From Sorangium aterium (GTDB lineage Bacteria; Myxococcota_A; Polyangia; Polyangiales; Polyangiaceae): a stretch of DNA of 64,000 bases. Below the pieces are notes generated by a model. It searched no databases, was not told where the DNA came from, and worked only from the letters and a program-made list of their open reading frames with translations. Both the position numbers and the translations under genes were made by a program. Below, one piece after another: positions 28,237 to 36,276 of the stretch. Location of the stretch: the NCBI RefSeq assembly GCF_028368935.1, contig NZ_JAQNDK010000001.1, forward strand, positions 3,966,639 through 4,030,638, written 5' to 3'. Each line of letters opens with the position of its first letter. Position 1 is the stretch's first letter.

Positions 28237-28738
28237 GTGCGACCAGGCGAGGCTGGTCCGAAAGGAATGTGTGGTGCGATAACTCATGAAATTCGGTTCA
28301 TCGTCCAGCGGGTGCGATCCCCGCCCGGCGAAGGGTGAGCCGGCTCAGCCGGTAGCGAGCCTTGCGACGGTTGCGGCAACGCGGCCGGCGATGCGTAGGC
28401 ACGCGAGTGGTCCTCCTCCGGTTCCGCGGACAGTCTCGCTATGCCGCGCGCGCGGTCACGTAGGTCTTGAATTCGAATTCGATCGCCCTGCTGGCGGACA
28501 TCTACTTGCACTACGTCTTCGACCTCTGGATCCAGCAGTGGAGGCGTCGGCATGCGCAGAGCGACGTGATCGTTGTGCGCTATGCCGATGATTTTTTCGT
28601 GGGGTCCCAGTCGGAGTCGGACGCCACTCGGTTCCTCGTCGAACTCCGCGAGCGATTGCGGAAGTTCTCGTTGGAACTGCACCCCGACAAGACGCGCGTG
28701 CTCCGGTTCGGGCGGTTCGCCGCCGATAACCGGGCGCG
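28237..28738 (+). mobile_element. Group II intron fragment, 5' end and part of reverse transcriptase (intron 3)
   Basis: GTGCGACCAGGCGAGGCTGG at 28237 has the GUGCG start of bacterial group II introns, followed by about 200 bases of stem-rich DNA (GTGCGATCCCCGCCCGGCGA). It then jumps into the middle of an intron-encoded reverse transcriptase and stops at the start of a transposase gene. Much of domain I and all later domains are missing. It lies directly after the lipoprotein gene. Confidence 0.6.
28451..28738 (+). pseudogene. Group II intron reverse transcriptase fragment (intron 3)
   Basis: The frame reads ALLADIYLHYVFDLWIQQWR, then VVRYADDFFVGSQSESDATR, then FSLELHPDKTRVLRFGRF. YADD is the catalytic reverse transcriptase box and LHPDKT follows it in group II intron proteins. 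The finger domain before it and the maturase domain after it are absent. The frame fuses to the next ORF by chance. Confidence 0.85.
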
Positions 28739-28769
28739 ATGCGTTCGGGGAGCGGAGACAGGCTTTGAG

Positions 28770-29189
28770 GTGAGAGAGTACTCAGAATCCTTCAAAAGAA
28801 AAATCGTCCAACGGCTGCTGGCCCCAGGAGGACCGACGGCGGTGGCGCTGTCCGTCGAGACGGGGGTGCATCAGACGACGCTCTCGCGCTGGCTTCGCGA
28901 TGCTCGTAGCCTCGCGCCCATGTCCGACGACGCTCGCCGCTCCGCGCCCCCGCCTCCTGCCGCCGCTCGCCGCCCGGAGGACTGGACCCCGGAGCAGAAG
29001 CTGCGCGCGGTGACGGAAGCCGCTGCGCTCTCTGAGCGGGAGCTGGGGGAGTTCCTCCGCCGCGAGGGGCTGCACGAGGCGCAGCTGGCCGAGTGGCGCA
29101 AGGCCGCGCTGGAGGCGCTGGGCGGGCCGGCAAAGCCAGGTGTTGATGATCGCGGCAATCCGCGGGGGTTCGGTGAAGTTCACCGGTGA
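28770..29189 (+). CDS. Transposase helix-turn-helix subunit (IS3 OrfA-like)
   Basis: GTG at 28770 (VREYSESFKRKIVQRLLA) begins a 139-residue protein with two helix-turn-helix units: PTAVALSVETGVHQTTLSRW and ALSERELGEFLRREGLHEAQ. This is the DNA-binding subunit typical of IS3-family OrfA. No OrfB (DDE subunit) follows; IS21-type repeats and an istB tail come next, so the element is incomplete. Confidence 0.65.
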   Translation: MREYSESFKRKIVQRLLAPGGPTAVALSVETGVHQTTLSRWLRDARSLAPMSDDARRSAPPPPAAARRPEDWTPEQKLRAVTEAAALSERELGEFLRREGLHEAQLAEWRKAALEALGGPAKPGVDDRGNPRGFGEVHR

Positions 29190-29224
29190 AACCCGCATCC
29201 GACGCCGGTGAAGTTCACCGGTGA
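29171..29224. repeat. Two 20-bp direct repeats at an IS21-type end
   Basis: CGGTGAAGTTCACCGGTGAA occurs at 29171-29190 and again at 29205-29224. It holds internal symmetry (TTCACCGGTGAA). Repeats next to the 3' end of istB are characteristic of IS21 termini, where the transposase binds several sites. Confidence 0.6.
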
Positions 29225-29233
29225 AGAGGCGGC

Positions 29234-29507
29234 TCAGTGCTTCTTGGCGCGGCGCTGCTTGATGCGGGAGGCGCTCAGCTCCTTGGCTTCCTTGAGCCGG
29301 TAGCTCTCGGCCTCGATCTCGATCACCTCGGCCCGGTGCACGAGCCGGTCGACGAGCGTGACGACGCAGGCGGCGTGCGGGAAGACCTGGCCCCAGTCGG
29401 AGAAGGCCTTGTTCGTGCTGAGCAGGATCGGCTTCTGCGCGTCGTAGCGACGAGTGACGACCTCGAACAGCAGGTCGGCGTAGCGGCCGTCGTAGGAGAG
29501 ATGTCGG
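29234..29507 (-). pseudogene. istB: IS21 helper ATPase IstB, C-terminal fragment
   Basis: The minus strand reads [20 protein letters not shown], then [20 protein letters not shown], and ends QRRAKKH, the C-terminal AAA+ part of IstB (sensor I is STN). The N-terminus with Walker A and B is missing because a group II intron begins at about 29508. The frame is uninterrupted, so the break is the intron insertion rather than decay. Confidence 0.85.
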
Positions 29508-30285
29508 GTCGGGAGGGGGCGCGGTGGCCGGGTCTCCCCGGCTCCGTTTCCCCCTCCCGCCCGCCAAACCGGACGTGCACGTCTCCGCGCATCCGGCTTT
29601 CCACAAGCACCCGATGCCAGGTCAGGTCACGGCGAGATCCTCCTGGAGCGCCCCGAGGGAGGAAGGATCGTCGTACGCGCTGTTCGCGAAGCGGCCGACG
29701 TTGCCCAGCTCATCCGGATCCATCCACGGCAGGAGAATACGTGTGCCGCGATAGCGGTATCGCTCCACCCTCACGCGCGACGGCCGGAAGAGCTCGAGCC
29801 CTCCCTCCTGAAGCGTCCAGCCCCCACCACAATACCGGCCCTTGAGATACTTCCACGTTCGCTTGGGGTGCTTCTTCCGCAGCCACCGGAAGACGCGCCA
29901 CCAGGCGAAGTAATCGACGTAGGCCAGCGTGCGCTTGCTCGCGTCGTAGCGGAAGTACGTGGCCCAGCCCCTTAACACAGGGTTAAGGGCATACAGGACC
30001 TCCTTCAGGGCCAGGTAGGTGGTCGAGCGGGTCGTAAGGCTTCTCACCTTGTGTTTGATCGCCTCTAGGCTCTTCTTGCTCGGGTAGGTCCAACCCACGA
30101 GCTTGCCCTTCCACGGCACCCGGCGAATACGGTGGCCGAGGAAGTCGAAACCCTCGTCGACATGCGTGACGAGAGTCTTCTCCGGGGACAGCTCCATCTT
30201 CAGCTCGTCTCGAAGAATACGAGCTGCTTCGTCTCGGATGGCCTCCGCCTGCTCCCGACTGCCGCGGACAAGGATCACGAGTCGA
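29508..30285 (-). mobile_element. Group II intron 3' portion (intron 2), inserted in istB
   Basis: On the minus strand the 3' half of an intron-encoded protein is followed by a domain V hairpin (AAAGCCGGATGCGCGGAGAC then GTGCACGTCCGGTTT, about 29560-29605), then a domain VI stem and an end in ..CGAC at about 29508 against istB. The 5' half is gone: at 30286 it is cut by intron 1. Confidence 0.75.
29622..30285 (-). pseudogene. Group II intron reverse transcriptase/maturase, C-terminal half (intron 2)
   Basis: Reading begins at RLVILVRGSREQAEAIRDEA, the segment that follows the YADD box, then GFDFLGHRIRRVPWKGKLVG, the maturase domain (NPVLRGWATYFRYDASKRTL) and a short C-terminus ending LAVT. 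The finger and palm, including YADD, are missing because intron 1 sits exactly there. No intact start. Confidence 0.85.
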
Positions 30286-30310
30286 GTAGCCCGGGGGGAT
30301 CGCACCCCCG

Positions 30311-30356
30311 GGCCCTCTCAGAACCGGACGTGAGACTCTCGCCTCATCCGGCTCCT
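30311..30356 (-). ncRNA. Group II intron domain V (intron 1)
   Basis: The minus strand reads GAGCCGGATGAGGCGAGAGT then CTCACGTCCGGTTCTGAGAG, the classic domain V hairpin (GAGCCGNATGA / CGTNCGGTTC). Domain V is the catalytic core of the ribozyme. The domain VI stem (GGCCCGGGGG / CCCCCCGGGC) follows at once. Structure looks intact. Confidence 0.85.
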
Positions 30357-31373
30357 ACGACCCAGCCTCCGGCCGGACGCCGAGCTTCCACAGGACGAAC
30401 AGGTTCGGCTCCCGCCGCGCGATGCGCCCCAGCCAGTGCACCGACGCGCGCTCTCGACGTCGCAGCCGCTTGTACTTCCGTCGCGCCCATGCTGCGAGGG
30501 CCTCGTTGAGATGCCGAAGGACTTGGACGCACTTCGAGCGGTAGAACCGCCCGTAGTAGTTCATCCAGCCCCGCACCACCGGGTTGGCGAGCTGCGCGAG
30601 GTCTTCCAGGCGCTGGTTGTTCCTGGTCGACGCCATCCGCCATTCACGGATGATCTTGCGGATCGCCTTGGCGGCCTTGGTACTCATCGCTGGCAGGAAG
30701 CTCACGAAGTACTTCCCCCAGCGATTCTTCGCCCGTCGAGGTTGGAAGGTGTAGCCCAGGAAGTCGAACGCAACGTGCTCGTACTCCCCGCGCCGATCGT
30801 CGTCCTTGCAGTATACGATCCGGGTCTTCGTAGGATGAAGCTCCAGACCGCATTGCTCGAACCGACGACGGATGGCCTCCAGCACCATGCGGGCCTGCCG
30901 CTCGCTTCTGCAATGGACGATAACATCGTCCGCGTACCGCTCGAACAGGACGCTCGGGAAGGTCCTCCGCATCCAATGATCGAACGCATAGTGCAGGAAC
31001 TGATTGGCCAGCAGCGGACTGACGACCCCGCCTTGCGGCGTGCCTCTCGTACGCTGCTCCACCGTGCCATCCGGCTTCTGCACGGGGGCACGGAGCCACC
31101 GGGCGATGTACAGCCGGATCCAGGGGTTGTCCGTGTGGTGCGCCACGGAGCGCTCGACCAGTTCGTGGACCAGCGCATCAAAGAAGCCTTTGATGTCGAG
31201 GTCGATGATCCAGTCGGCGTCCCAGCATCGCTTCCTCGCCACCGCCACCGCGTCGAGCGCCGACCGGCCGGGCCGATAGCCATACGAATCCGGGTGGAAC
31301 ACAGGCTCCACGAGCGGCTCGAGGACCATCTTTACGACCGTCTGCGCCACGCGGTCCCCAACCGTGGGGATGC
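30355..31373 (-). pseudogene. Group II intron reverse transcriptase, C-terminal part (intron 1)
   Basis: It begins at the GIPTVGDRVAQTVVKMVLEP block and has FHPDSYGYRPGRSALDAV, GTPQGGVVSPLLANQFLHYA, the catalytic FERYADDVIVHC, LHPTKTRIVY and the maturase domain (NPVVRGWMNYYGRF). An internal ATG at 31350 gives a 331-residue frame, but the true start lies in the N-terminal piece at 33.98-34.7 kb, separated by the recombinase cassette. All catalytic boxes present here are intact. Confidence 0.9.
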
Positions 31374-31374
31374 C

Positions 31375-33498
31375 CTACGCATACTGCTTCTTCTCCTGCA
31401 CGCGGGTTTGGGAATGTCTTCGCGGTCGCGGGCCGTAGCCGCAGGCCTTGGCCTCGTTCAGACGTTTGATCGTTGCCCGGTCGAGCTTGAACCACAAAGT
31501 GCGACCGAGGCCGCCCCCCTCGACGCTTTTCAGCCAGCCTTTTGCGACCCAGTAGCGCACGACGTGCTCGGTGACCTGAAAGCGCGCAGCGACGCCGTGG
31601 ATGGAATACAGGCCGTCGGCGCGCTGGTCCGGCCGACGTACGGAGGGGGGCGGGAGGCCCGGGCGCCGCAGGCCGCGGCGCCAGCGGATCCAGCGGACAG
31701 ACATCGCGCTCCACCGCGCGCTGCGTCCCGTGCGCAGGCCGCGACGGTTGAGCTCATCGGCGATCACCCAGTCGGGCTTCTGAGCAAAGACAAGCTCTTG
31801 GATAAGCTCGATCGCTTCGGGAGGCGTTGCCACAGCCATGTCCTTGCTGCGTCGCGGAACGGTGAAGTCGCTGACCACGCCCGTCTTCCAGAGCAGTTGC
31901 ACGCGGGTCATGCGCGCAGGAACCTCGATGGGGCTCAAGGTCACTTGCTGGACGAGCATGCGGAGAAGATTCTTCCGCTCGGCGTGCGTGGTGGATGGCG
32001 CGTTCCAGACCTGAGTGAGGTCTCTGGTAAGCGACAAGATGCGGAGACGGTCCTCGTCGGTGATATTGACCTTTTCGCGTCGGCAGATCTCCTGGTGCTC
32101 TCGTTCCAACGCCTCGACCTCGCGAAGCTTTTCATTCCAATCGCGTTCAAGCGTGCGCGCGACGACGCGATTGTCCGGGTCGACTGCCTTATACCGACGC
32201 TCCGCCAGCCGCGCCTCATACCGCGCCCGCTCCAGTCGCAGCTTCCACTGGCGGTTCACCTCGCTTGACTGTCGCTCTGCTTCGCGGACGACAGCCAGAC
32301 CAATTTCGATATCAGGCGGATGGGCCGCCTCCAGAAAGAGCCTCGCGACCGCCTCATCGATGGCCCGCGCCGAAACGGTCCAGCACACATGCCGACCGCC
32401 GGCATATGTGATCGGGGCTCGGCATTCATAGTGTGCGCGTCGCAGCGTGCCTTGATAATTCGTGGCCATGCGGTGACCACACTTGCCACACAACGCGAGG
32501 CCTTGGAGCAAGGCCGGTCCTTCACGAGCGGCCCCGTGCTGATCCGGCGATGTTTGATGGGTCCGGTTGTTATGCAGCTTTCGTTGGTTGGCCATGAATT
32601 CCTCCCATGGAATGTAGGCCGGATGGCGATCGCGAATGCATGTCTTCCATGCCTCTTGCGTCAGACGGGTCACGCGGCGGCGACGCAGTTGACCGTCAAC
32701 AAGGGCGATGCGTTCCTCATGTCGACCAAAGACGTACGCACCGGCGTACGTCGGATTATGAAGCATGCGAAGGATCGTACTATGCCGCGGAGGCACCCAG
32801 CTTAGCTCGCGTGTCGCGATGCTGCGCGCCGGCATCTTGAGTCCACGGTCGGCGAAGTACCGCATCACAGCGTAGGCGCTCCCATCGAGGCGGAAGCGTT
32901 CGAAGACGAGGCGGACAGCACGCTGGATGTGCTCGTCCGGATCGAATCGGAAGCGGCACGCAGCTTCATCCCATTCATAGCCGGTTGCAGCGTGAAGAAA
33001 GAGCTCTCCGCGACGCGCCTTGCTGAGCTTTCCGCCGTGCAGTCGCAAGCGCATCCACATTTGCTCTGCCTCGCTCATCGTACCCTTAAGTCCAAGGAGC
33101 AGCCGATCGTTGGAATCGCGTGGAGTGTAGACGCTGTGCTCATCAGCGAGAATCACATCGGCGAAACCGCACAAGTCGAGCAGCCGGTACCAGTCCGCAG
33201 AGCAGCGGGCGAGCCGTGAGACTTCCAGCGCGAAAATGGCGCCGATGCGTCCGTGCGCTACATCATCGGCCAGCCGCTGGAAGCCGGTGCGCCACTGGGC
33301 GCTTGTGGCGCTCTGACCAACGTCCTCGTCGATCACGTCGATACGGTCGGCAGGCCAGCCAAGCGCGATCGCACGCTGTTGCAGCGCGTATTGCCGGGAC
33401 GTAGACTCAGGATGCTCGTAGACTTGGCGGAGCGTGGACTGGCGCATGTAGACGATCGCACGACGCTCCAGATGCTGCGGCTGGATCTTGTCGCTCAT
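31375..33498 (-). CDS. Large serine recombinase (cassette copy 2)
   Basis: A 707-residue paralogue of the 19.9-22.0 kb recombinase with the same plan: nucleophile Ser 21 (IVYMRQSTLRQVYEHPESTS), ALEVSRLARCSADWYRLLDL, recombinase domain, zinc ribbon (LCGKCGHRMATNYQGTLRRA), long coiled coil and a C-terminal region with a helix-turn-helix-like block (YSIHGVAARFQVTEHVVRYW). The stop codon lies on the element edge. The ATG overlaps the DUF5372-like stop by four bases. It appears intact. Confidence 0.92.
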   Translation of the reverse strand: MSDKIQPQHLERRAIVYMRQSTLRQVYEHPESTSRQYALQQRAIALGWPADRIDVIDEDVGQSATSAQWRTGFQRLADDVAHGRIGAIFALEVSRLARCSADWYRLLDLCGFADVILADEHSVYTPRDSNDRLLLGLKGTMSEAEQMWMRLRLHGGKLSKARRGELFLHAATGYEWDEAACRFRFDPDEHIQRAVRLVFERFRLDGSAYAVMRYFADRGLKMPARSIATRELSWVPPRHSTILRMLHNPTYAGAYVFGRHEERIALVDGQLRRRRVTRLTQEAWKTCIRDRHPAYIPWEEFMANQRKLHNNRTHQTSPDQHGAAREGPALLQGLALCGKCGHRMATNYQGTLRRAHYECRAPITYAGGRHVCWTVSARAIDEAVARLFLEAAHPPDIEIGLAVVREAERQSSEVNRQWKLRLERARYEARLAERRYKAVDPDNRVVARTLERDWNEKLREVEALEREHQEICRREKVNITDEDRLRILSLTRDLTQVWNAPSTTHAERKNLLRMLVQQVTLSPIEVPARMTRVQLLWKTGVVSDFTVPRRSKDMAVATPPEAIELIQELVFAQKPDWVIADELNRRGLRTGRSARWSAMSVRWIRWRRGLRRPGLPPPSVRRPDQRADGLYSIHGVAARFQVTEHVVRYWVAKGWLKSVEGGGLGRTLWFKLDRATIKRLNEAKACGYGPRPRRHSQTRVQEKKQYA

Positions 33499-33625
33499 GG
33501 CCGGCCTCGACGGGTGTGGGCTCGACGCGGAGGATCTTGAGGACGAGCGTGGCCCACGCGCCCAGCAGATCTCGCTGCATTGTTGCGGGGAGCGTCGACC
33601 ACGGAGGGGTCTTCGGCCGATGCAT
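33407..33625 (-). CDS. Small cassette ORF overlapping recombinase start (copy 2)
   Basis: ATG at 33625 opens MHRPKTPPWSTLPATMQRDL then LKILRVEPTPVEAGHERQD, which aligns with the small ORF of copy 1 (LLQMLRVGAPATEVSHDRQD) although the DNA has diverged. About 90 bases overlap the recombinase gene and 130 overlap the DUF5372-like frame, so this stretch is read in two frames. Conservation across two diverged cassettes favours a real gene. Confidence 0.5.
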   Translation of the reverse strand: MHRPKTPPWSTLPATMQRDLLGAWATLVLKILRVEPTPVEAGHERQDPAAASGASCDRLHAPVHAPPSLRAS

Positions 33626-34010
33626 GGGCGGGTTGGCTCGCTTTGGCGGATGCCACTGTCTGTGTATTGGGCTCCTCTCGGTGGAGGTCCAGGGCGGTCC
33701 TCACGGCGCGAGCGAGCTCAAGCAAACCGCGAGCATCCAGACGGACTTCGCGGCCGTGCCACCGCGGGGTCACCCCTGGACCAGCTCGATCGGTCCACTC
33801 GATGGGAAGCCGGATCGTCCAGCCCTGCGGATGCTCGGCGTCGACGTACCGCCGCCCATCCTGGCCTCGCACGGACGAGACCACAGGAAGCCGCTGTCCC
33901 TTCAGAGGGTGGATGGGCAGCGTGACGGTGACGTAGTCCGAAGGGGGTGCTGCACGTGGCGCAGTTTGTCGATGGTGTCGGGATCCCGATAGGCCGCGTC
34001 TGCAACCCAT
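33495..34010 (-). CDS. DUF5372-like protein of recombinase cassette (copy 2)
   Basis: The core YVTVTLPIHPLKGQRLPVVS, YVDAEHPQGWTIRLPIEWTD and LLELARAVRTAL matches the copy 1 protein. The nearest ATG (34010) lies just outside the apparent element edge, inside the interrupted reverse transcriptase, so the start codon may have been acquired on insertion or a non-ATG start may be used. It ends with an ATGA overlap on the recombinase. Confidence 0.55.
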   Translation of the reverse strand: MGCRRGLSGSRHHRQTAPRAAPPSDYVTVTLPIHPLKGQRLPVVSSVRGQDGRRYVDAEHPQGWTIRLPIEWTDRAGPGVTPRWHGREVRLDARGLLELARAVRTALDLHREEPNTQTVASAKASQPAHASAEDPSVVDAPRNNAARSAGRVGHARPQDPPRRAHTRRGRP

Positions 34011-34713
34011 CGCTCTTCGGGATGCGGACGCGCCGGACGGGCGGCGCTCGGTAGGTCCCGGCCTTGGCCCGGAGGAGCAGGTCCTGGAGGTTGCCCTCCA
34101 GGGCCTGCGCATACTCCGCGGCCGTTTGGCCGTCGATCCCCGTGGCCCCGTCCTTCCGCGTGCGGCGAAACGCCTCACGCATCCACTCCATGTCGATGTG
34201 GTGGGCGAGCGTCGTGAGCGGTCGCCCGCGATAGACCCGCGCCATCTCTGCTACCCGGCGCAGTTTTGGGGAGATGGTGCTGGGGCACGGAGTCCCCGCC
34301 ATCGTGCCCTGCACCGGTTCCTCGTCGCGGCGCCCCCTTCCCTCCGCGGGGTTCTTGCGGCTCGGTTCCCCCGCTTCGTCGGTACTATGAGGCGCTCCGA
34401 CGCCTCTCGCCACCTCCCGGCGCGCTTCGTTTCCTTCGCTTGCCGGTACCGTCGCTGCGCCTCGTATTCGCTCTCGATCGCGCGAGCGCTCCGCGAAAGA
34501 GCCTGGGGATTGCTTGGACGGGTCCCCGACCGTCTCCGACGACGGATGACGAGAGGCCTCCCAGGTTCCTGGAAGACCCTTGGTTCGCGTGCCCTGGTCT
34601 CCGACCCCGGCGGGGTCAACGGACTCGACCATCTCCTGTCCGTCGATGCTGCCTTCCGCCTTCTTTACGGCGTCGGCCCCCGCACCAATAGTCCTTTCGG
34701 GGCTCAATCCCAC
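33986..34713 (-). pseudogene. Group II intron reverse transcriptase, N-terminal part (intron 1)
   Basis: The minus strand reads MEWMREAFRRTRKDGATGID, AQALEGNLQDLLLRAKAGTY and VRRVRIPKSDGLQTRPIGIP, the RT-0 and finger blocks of intron-encoded proteins, and stops at Thr where the recombinase cassette begins. The likely start is ATG 34302 (MAGTPCPSTISP); the frame is open to 34713 through domain I-IV RNA sequence. The matching C-terminal part is at 30355-31373. Confidence 0.85.
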
Positions 34714-34889
34714 GGCCCGCTCCCTTGCTGTCTACGCTTCGCAGCCGAGGTCACCCTCGATCCACGCAAGACTCGCTTCCGGCTGCTGGTCTGCTCTACC
34801 GGGCGGGCGTTGCACGCCCGCTGGGTCTCGAATGAGGTTTCCGCTCGTTCACATGGCTTCCTCCTCAACCAGGCTTGTCCTGGCGCACA

Positions 34890-35290
34890 AAGAACTATCT
34901 ATTCGCGGGCTCCGACAAGGGTGCTCAGCGCCTGGCCGTCGGCTACACGATCTTCGGCTCGTGTCGGATGCACGGAGTCAACCCGCTCGCCTGGGCGACA
35001 GACGTCATCGGCAAGTTGCAGGCGGGCTGGCCGCGCGACCGGCTGGACGAGTTGCTGCCCGACGCCTGGGCGAAATCGTCGCGCGTTACTCCGAGCGCCG
35101 GCGACGCCGACGCGATCTGAACAACGCGAGCCTCGGCCAGCGACGCAGGTGGATGCCGCCTCCCCGGGCCGTCTTTCAGGACCGCCTGTGCCCGCGCCGA
35201 CTCGTCGGCCGACGCCGCGCCGCGTCCAGCATCTCCCACCCCGGCGAGAGCCGCAAGGGGCCGTGCCCATGGCGATGGCCGGGTGGTTAC
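34890..35290 (+). pseudogene. IS66 tnpC C-terminal remnant plus IS66 end (copy C)
   Basis: The frame begins KNYLFAGSDKGAQRLAVGYT directly at the 5' end of intron 1 and runs to TGA at 35118. A tail ends with the IS66 terminus GCCGGGTGGTTAC at 35290. It is a close relative of the intact IS66 and of copy A. The rest of the element was lost, apparently when the intron arrived or by later recombination. Confidence 0.8.
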
Positions 35291-35537
35291 CGCGCACCAA
35301 CTCGCCGAACTCTGCCCCGGCGGCTTCGTCCTCCGCCCGTCTCCGGAGCTCGGCTGTCATCACCTCACCGGGGATTCCCGGCCAGTCCTCACCATCCTGC
35401 ATCGCCGCGCGCTCCTCGTCCGTCACCGGTTCGTCGTAGATGGGCGCTCGCAGAACGGCAACGGCCTGCCAGACTGGGTCGTCGTCGGGGATGGCCGGCC
35501 GCGGCGCGGGTGCGGAGCCGTCTCGCGGCACGCTCAT
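35291..35537 (-). pseudogene. Antitoxin-like small protein, 3' end cut by IS66
   Basis: ATG at 35537 gives MSVPRDGSAPAPRPAIPDDD then VTDEERAAMQDGEDWPGIPG and EVMTAELRRRAEDEAAGAE, an acidic helical protein with the EERAA...PG.E.TAEL pattern seen in some small antitoxin-like proteins of high-GC bacteria. The natural C-terminus is replaced where the IS66 end begins. No toxin gene remains next to it. Family assignment is tentative. Confidence 0.45.
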
Positions 35538-35839
35538 GGCCGGTAAGGTCGCGCAGGGCTGGTAGGGGCCGAGAGCGCCCGCTCCCACTGCTCCTGCTCG
35601 GCGGTCGCGTCGTCGGCAGCGCGGCCCCGCCCGCCCTGGCTGTGACCGCCGTATAACTGACTGCCGAGAGAGCTCGTAGACGTAGTCGAGGGGCGCAATG
35701 TCCTGCGTGTTTCCATCGTCCGGGGCGGCGCATGCGTATGCGACTGACCTCCCTTGCCACGCGGAACGCGACGGAGTAGCATAAGCCCTTGTTGTCGAGT
35801 CGAGCGAGTATAACGACAACACAATCAAGGAGAGGCGTA
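35538..35839. promoter_or_regulatory. Upstream region of the putative RiPP precursor gene
   Basis: About 300 bases with no convincing gene. Close to the precursor start are TTGTTG (about 35789) and TATAAC (about 35809), a possible promoter with a short 14-base gap, then a strong ribosome site (AAGGAGAGGCGTA) before ATG 35840. The promoter call is weak; the ribosome site is clear. Confidence 0.35.
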
Positions 35840-36142
35840 ATGGGCACCATCCAGATTGCGGCTGCCGAAAGTCAAATCAACGCCGGCGAAGCCGTGTTGG
35901 ACAACAACCTCCTGGCGAACGCATTGGTTCAAAATGCGGGTGAGTCCGTGCGTTGCTTGGGCGATCAGGCCGACGCCAAGGTTTATCTATCGGACCTCAG
36001 CATCGATAAGCGTGGGCGCGTCGTGGTGAAGAACAGCAATTGTACGAACGCGCTCAGTCAGAAGCTCGCCGGTCAGGCGGCGGCGGGGCAGCCGTGGAGG
36101 GATATCATGGGGACCAATAGCGTCTGCGGCTATAGATGTTAG
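35840..36142 (+). CDS. Putative RiPP precursor peptide, 100 aa, Cys-ended
   Basis: The start is ATG 35840, seven bases after AGGAGAGG; an in-frame ATG at 35789 has no such site. The peptide has a leader-like N-terminus (MGTIQIAAAESQINAGEAVL), then Cys at residues 39, 68, 96 and 100, and ends NSVCGYRC with Cys as the last residue. There is no secretion signal. The next gene, 134 bases downstream on the same strand, is a radical SAM/SPASM protein, which fits a precursor-maturase pair. The core is probably the C-terminal third, but no known precursor family is recognised. Confidence 0.6.
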   Translation: MGTIQIAAAESQINAGEAVLDNNLLANALVQNAGESVRCLGDQADAKVYLSDLSIDKRGRVVVKNSNCTNALSQKLAGQAAAGQPWRDIMGTNSVCGYRC

Positions 36143-36276
36143 TCCGATGGCGCTCGCTCAGTGTCTCAGGAGAATCGCGATCTCCGTGCCGTGGCAGGGG
36201 GTGAGATCCCGCCACAGCAAGGGGTGAGACTCCGGTCATGATAGTCGCGCGGCATCCAGACGGAGACGAATAATCG
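36143..36276 (+). promoter_or_regulatory. Short spacer between precursor and radical SAM gene with a repeated motif
   Basis: AGGGGGTGAGATCCCGCCA and AAGGGGTGAGACTCCGGTCA are two imperfect copies about 30 bases apart. This could be a stem-loop that attenuates or processes the message so that the precursor is made in excess. Inference only. Confidence 0.3.

Larger units (their letters stand above)
31374..33985 (-). mobile_element. Serine-recombinase cassette (copy 2) inserted in intron 1 reverse transcriptase
   Basis: The cassette holds a DUF5372-like gene, a small overlapping ORF and the large recombinase. The left edge lies at the recombinase stop (31375), where the reverse transcriptase resumes at Gly-Ile-Pro-Thr; the right edge is near 33985, where it breaks off, also after Gly-Ile-Pro-Thr. 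No long inverted repeats are seen, consistent with serine integrases that use short core sites. Exact edges are uncertain by about 10 bases. Confidence 0.75.
30286..34888 (-). mobile_element. Group II intron (intron 1), full ends, interrupted by a serine-recombinase element
   Basis: The 5' end GTGCGCCAGGACAAGCCTGG (complement of 34869-34888) and a 3' end after domain V and VI near 30286 (..GGGCTAC) frame the intron. Its reverse transcriptase is split in two by the recombinase cassette at about 31374-33985. Without the cassette it would be about 2 kb, normal for the class. The 3' flank is the reverse transcriptase of intron 2; the 5' flank is an IS66 tail, so the two flanks no longer belong together. 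Confidence 0.8.

Noticed and set aside
29237..29845. 202-codon plus-strand frame over istB and intron 2
   Set aside because: Antisense to a clear IstB C-terminus and to intron domain V; no motif of its own.
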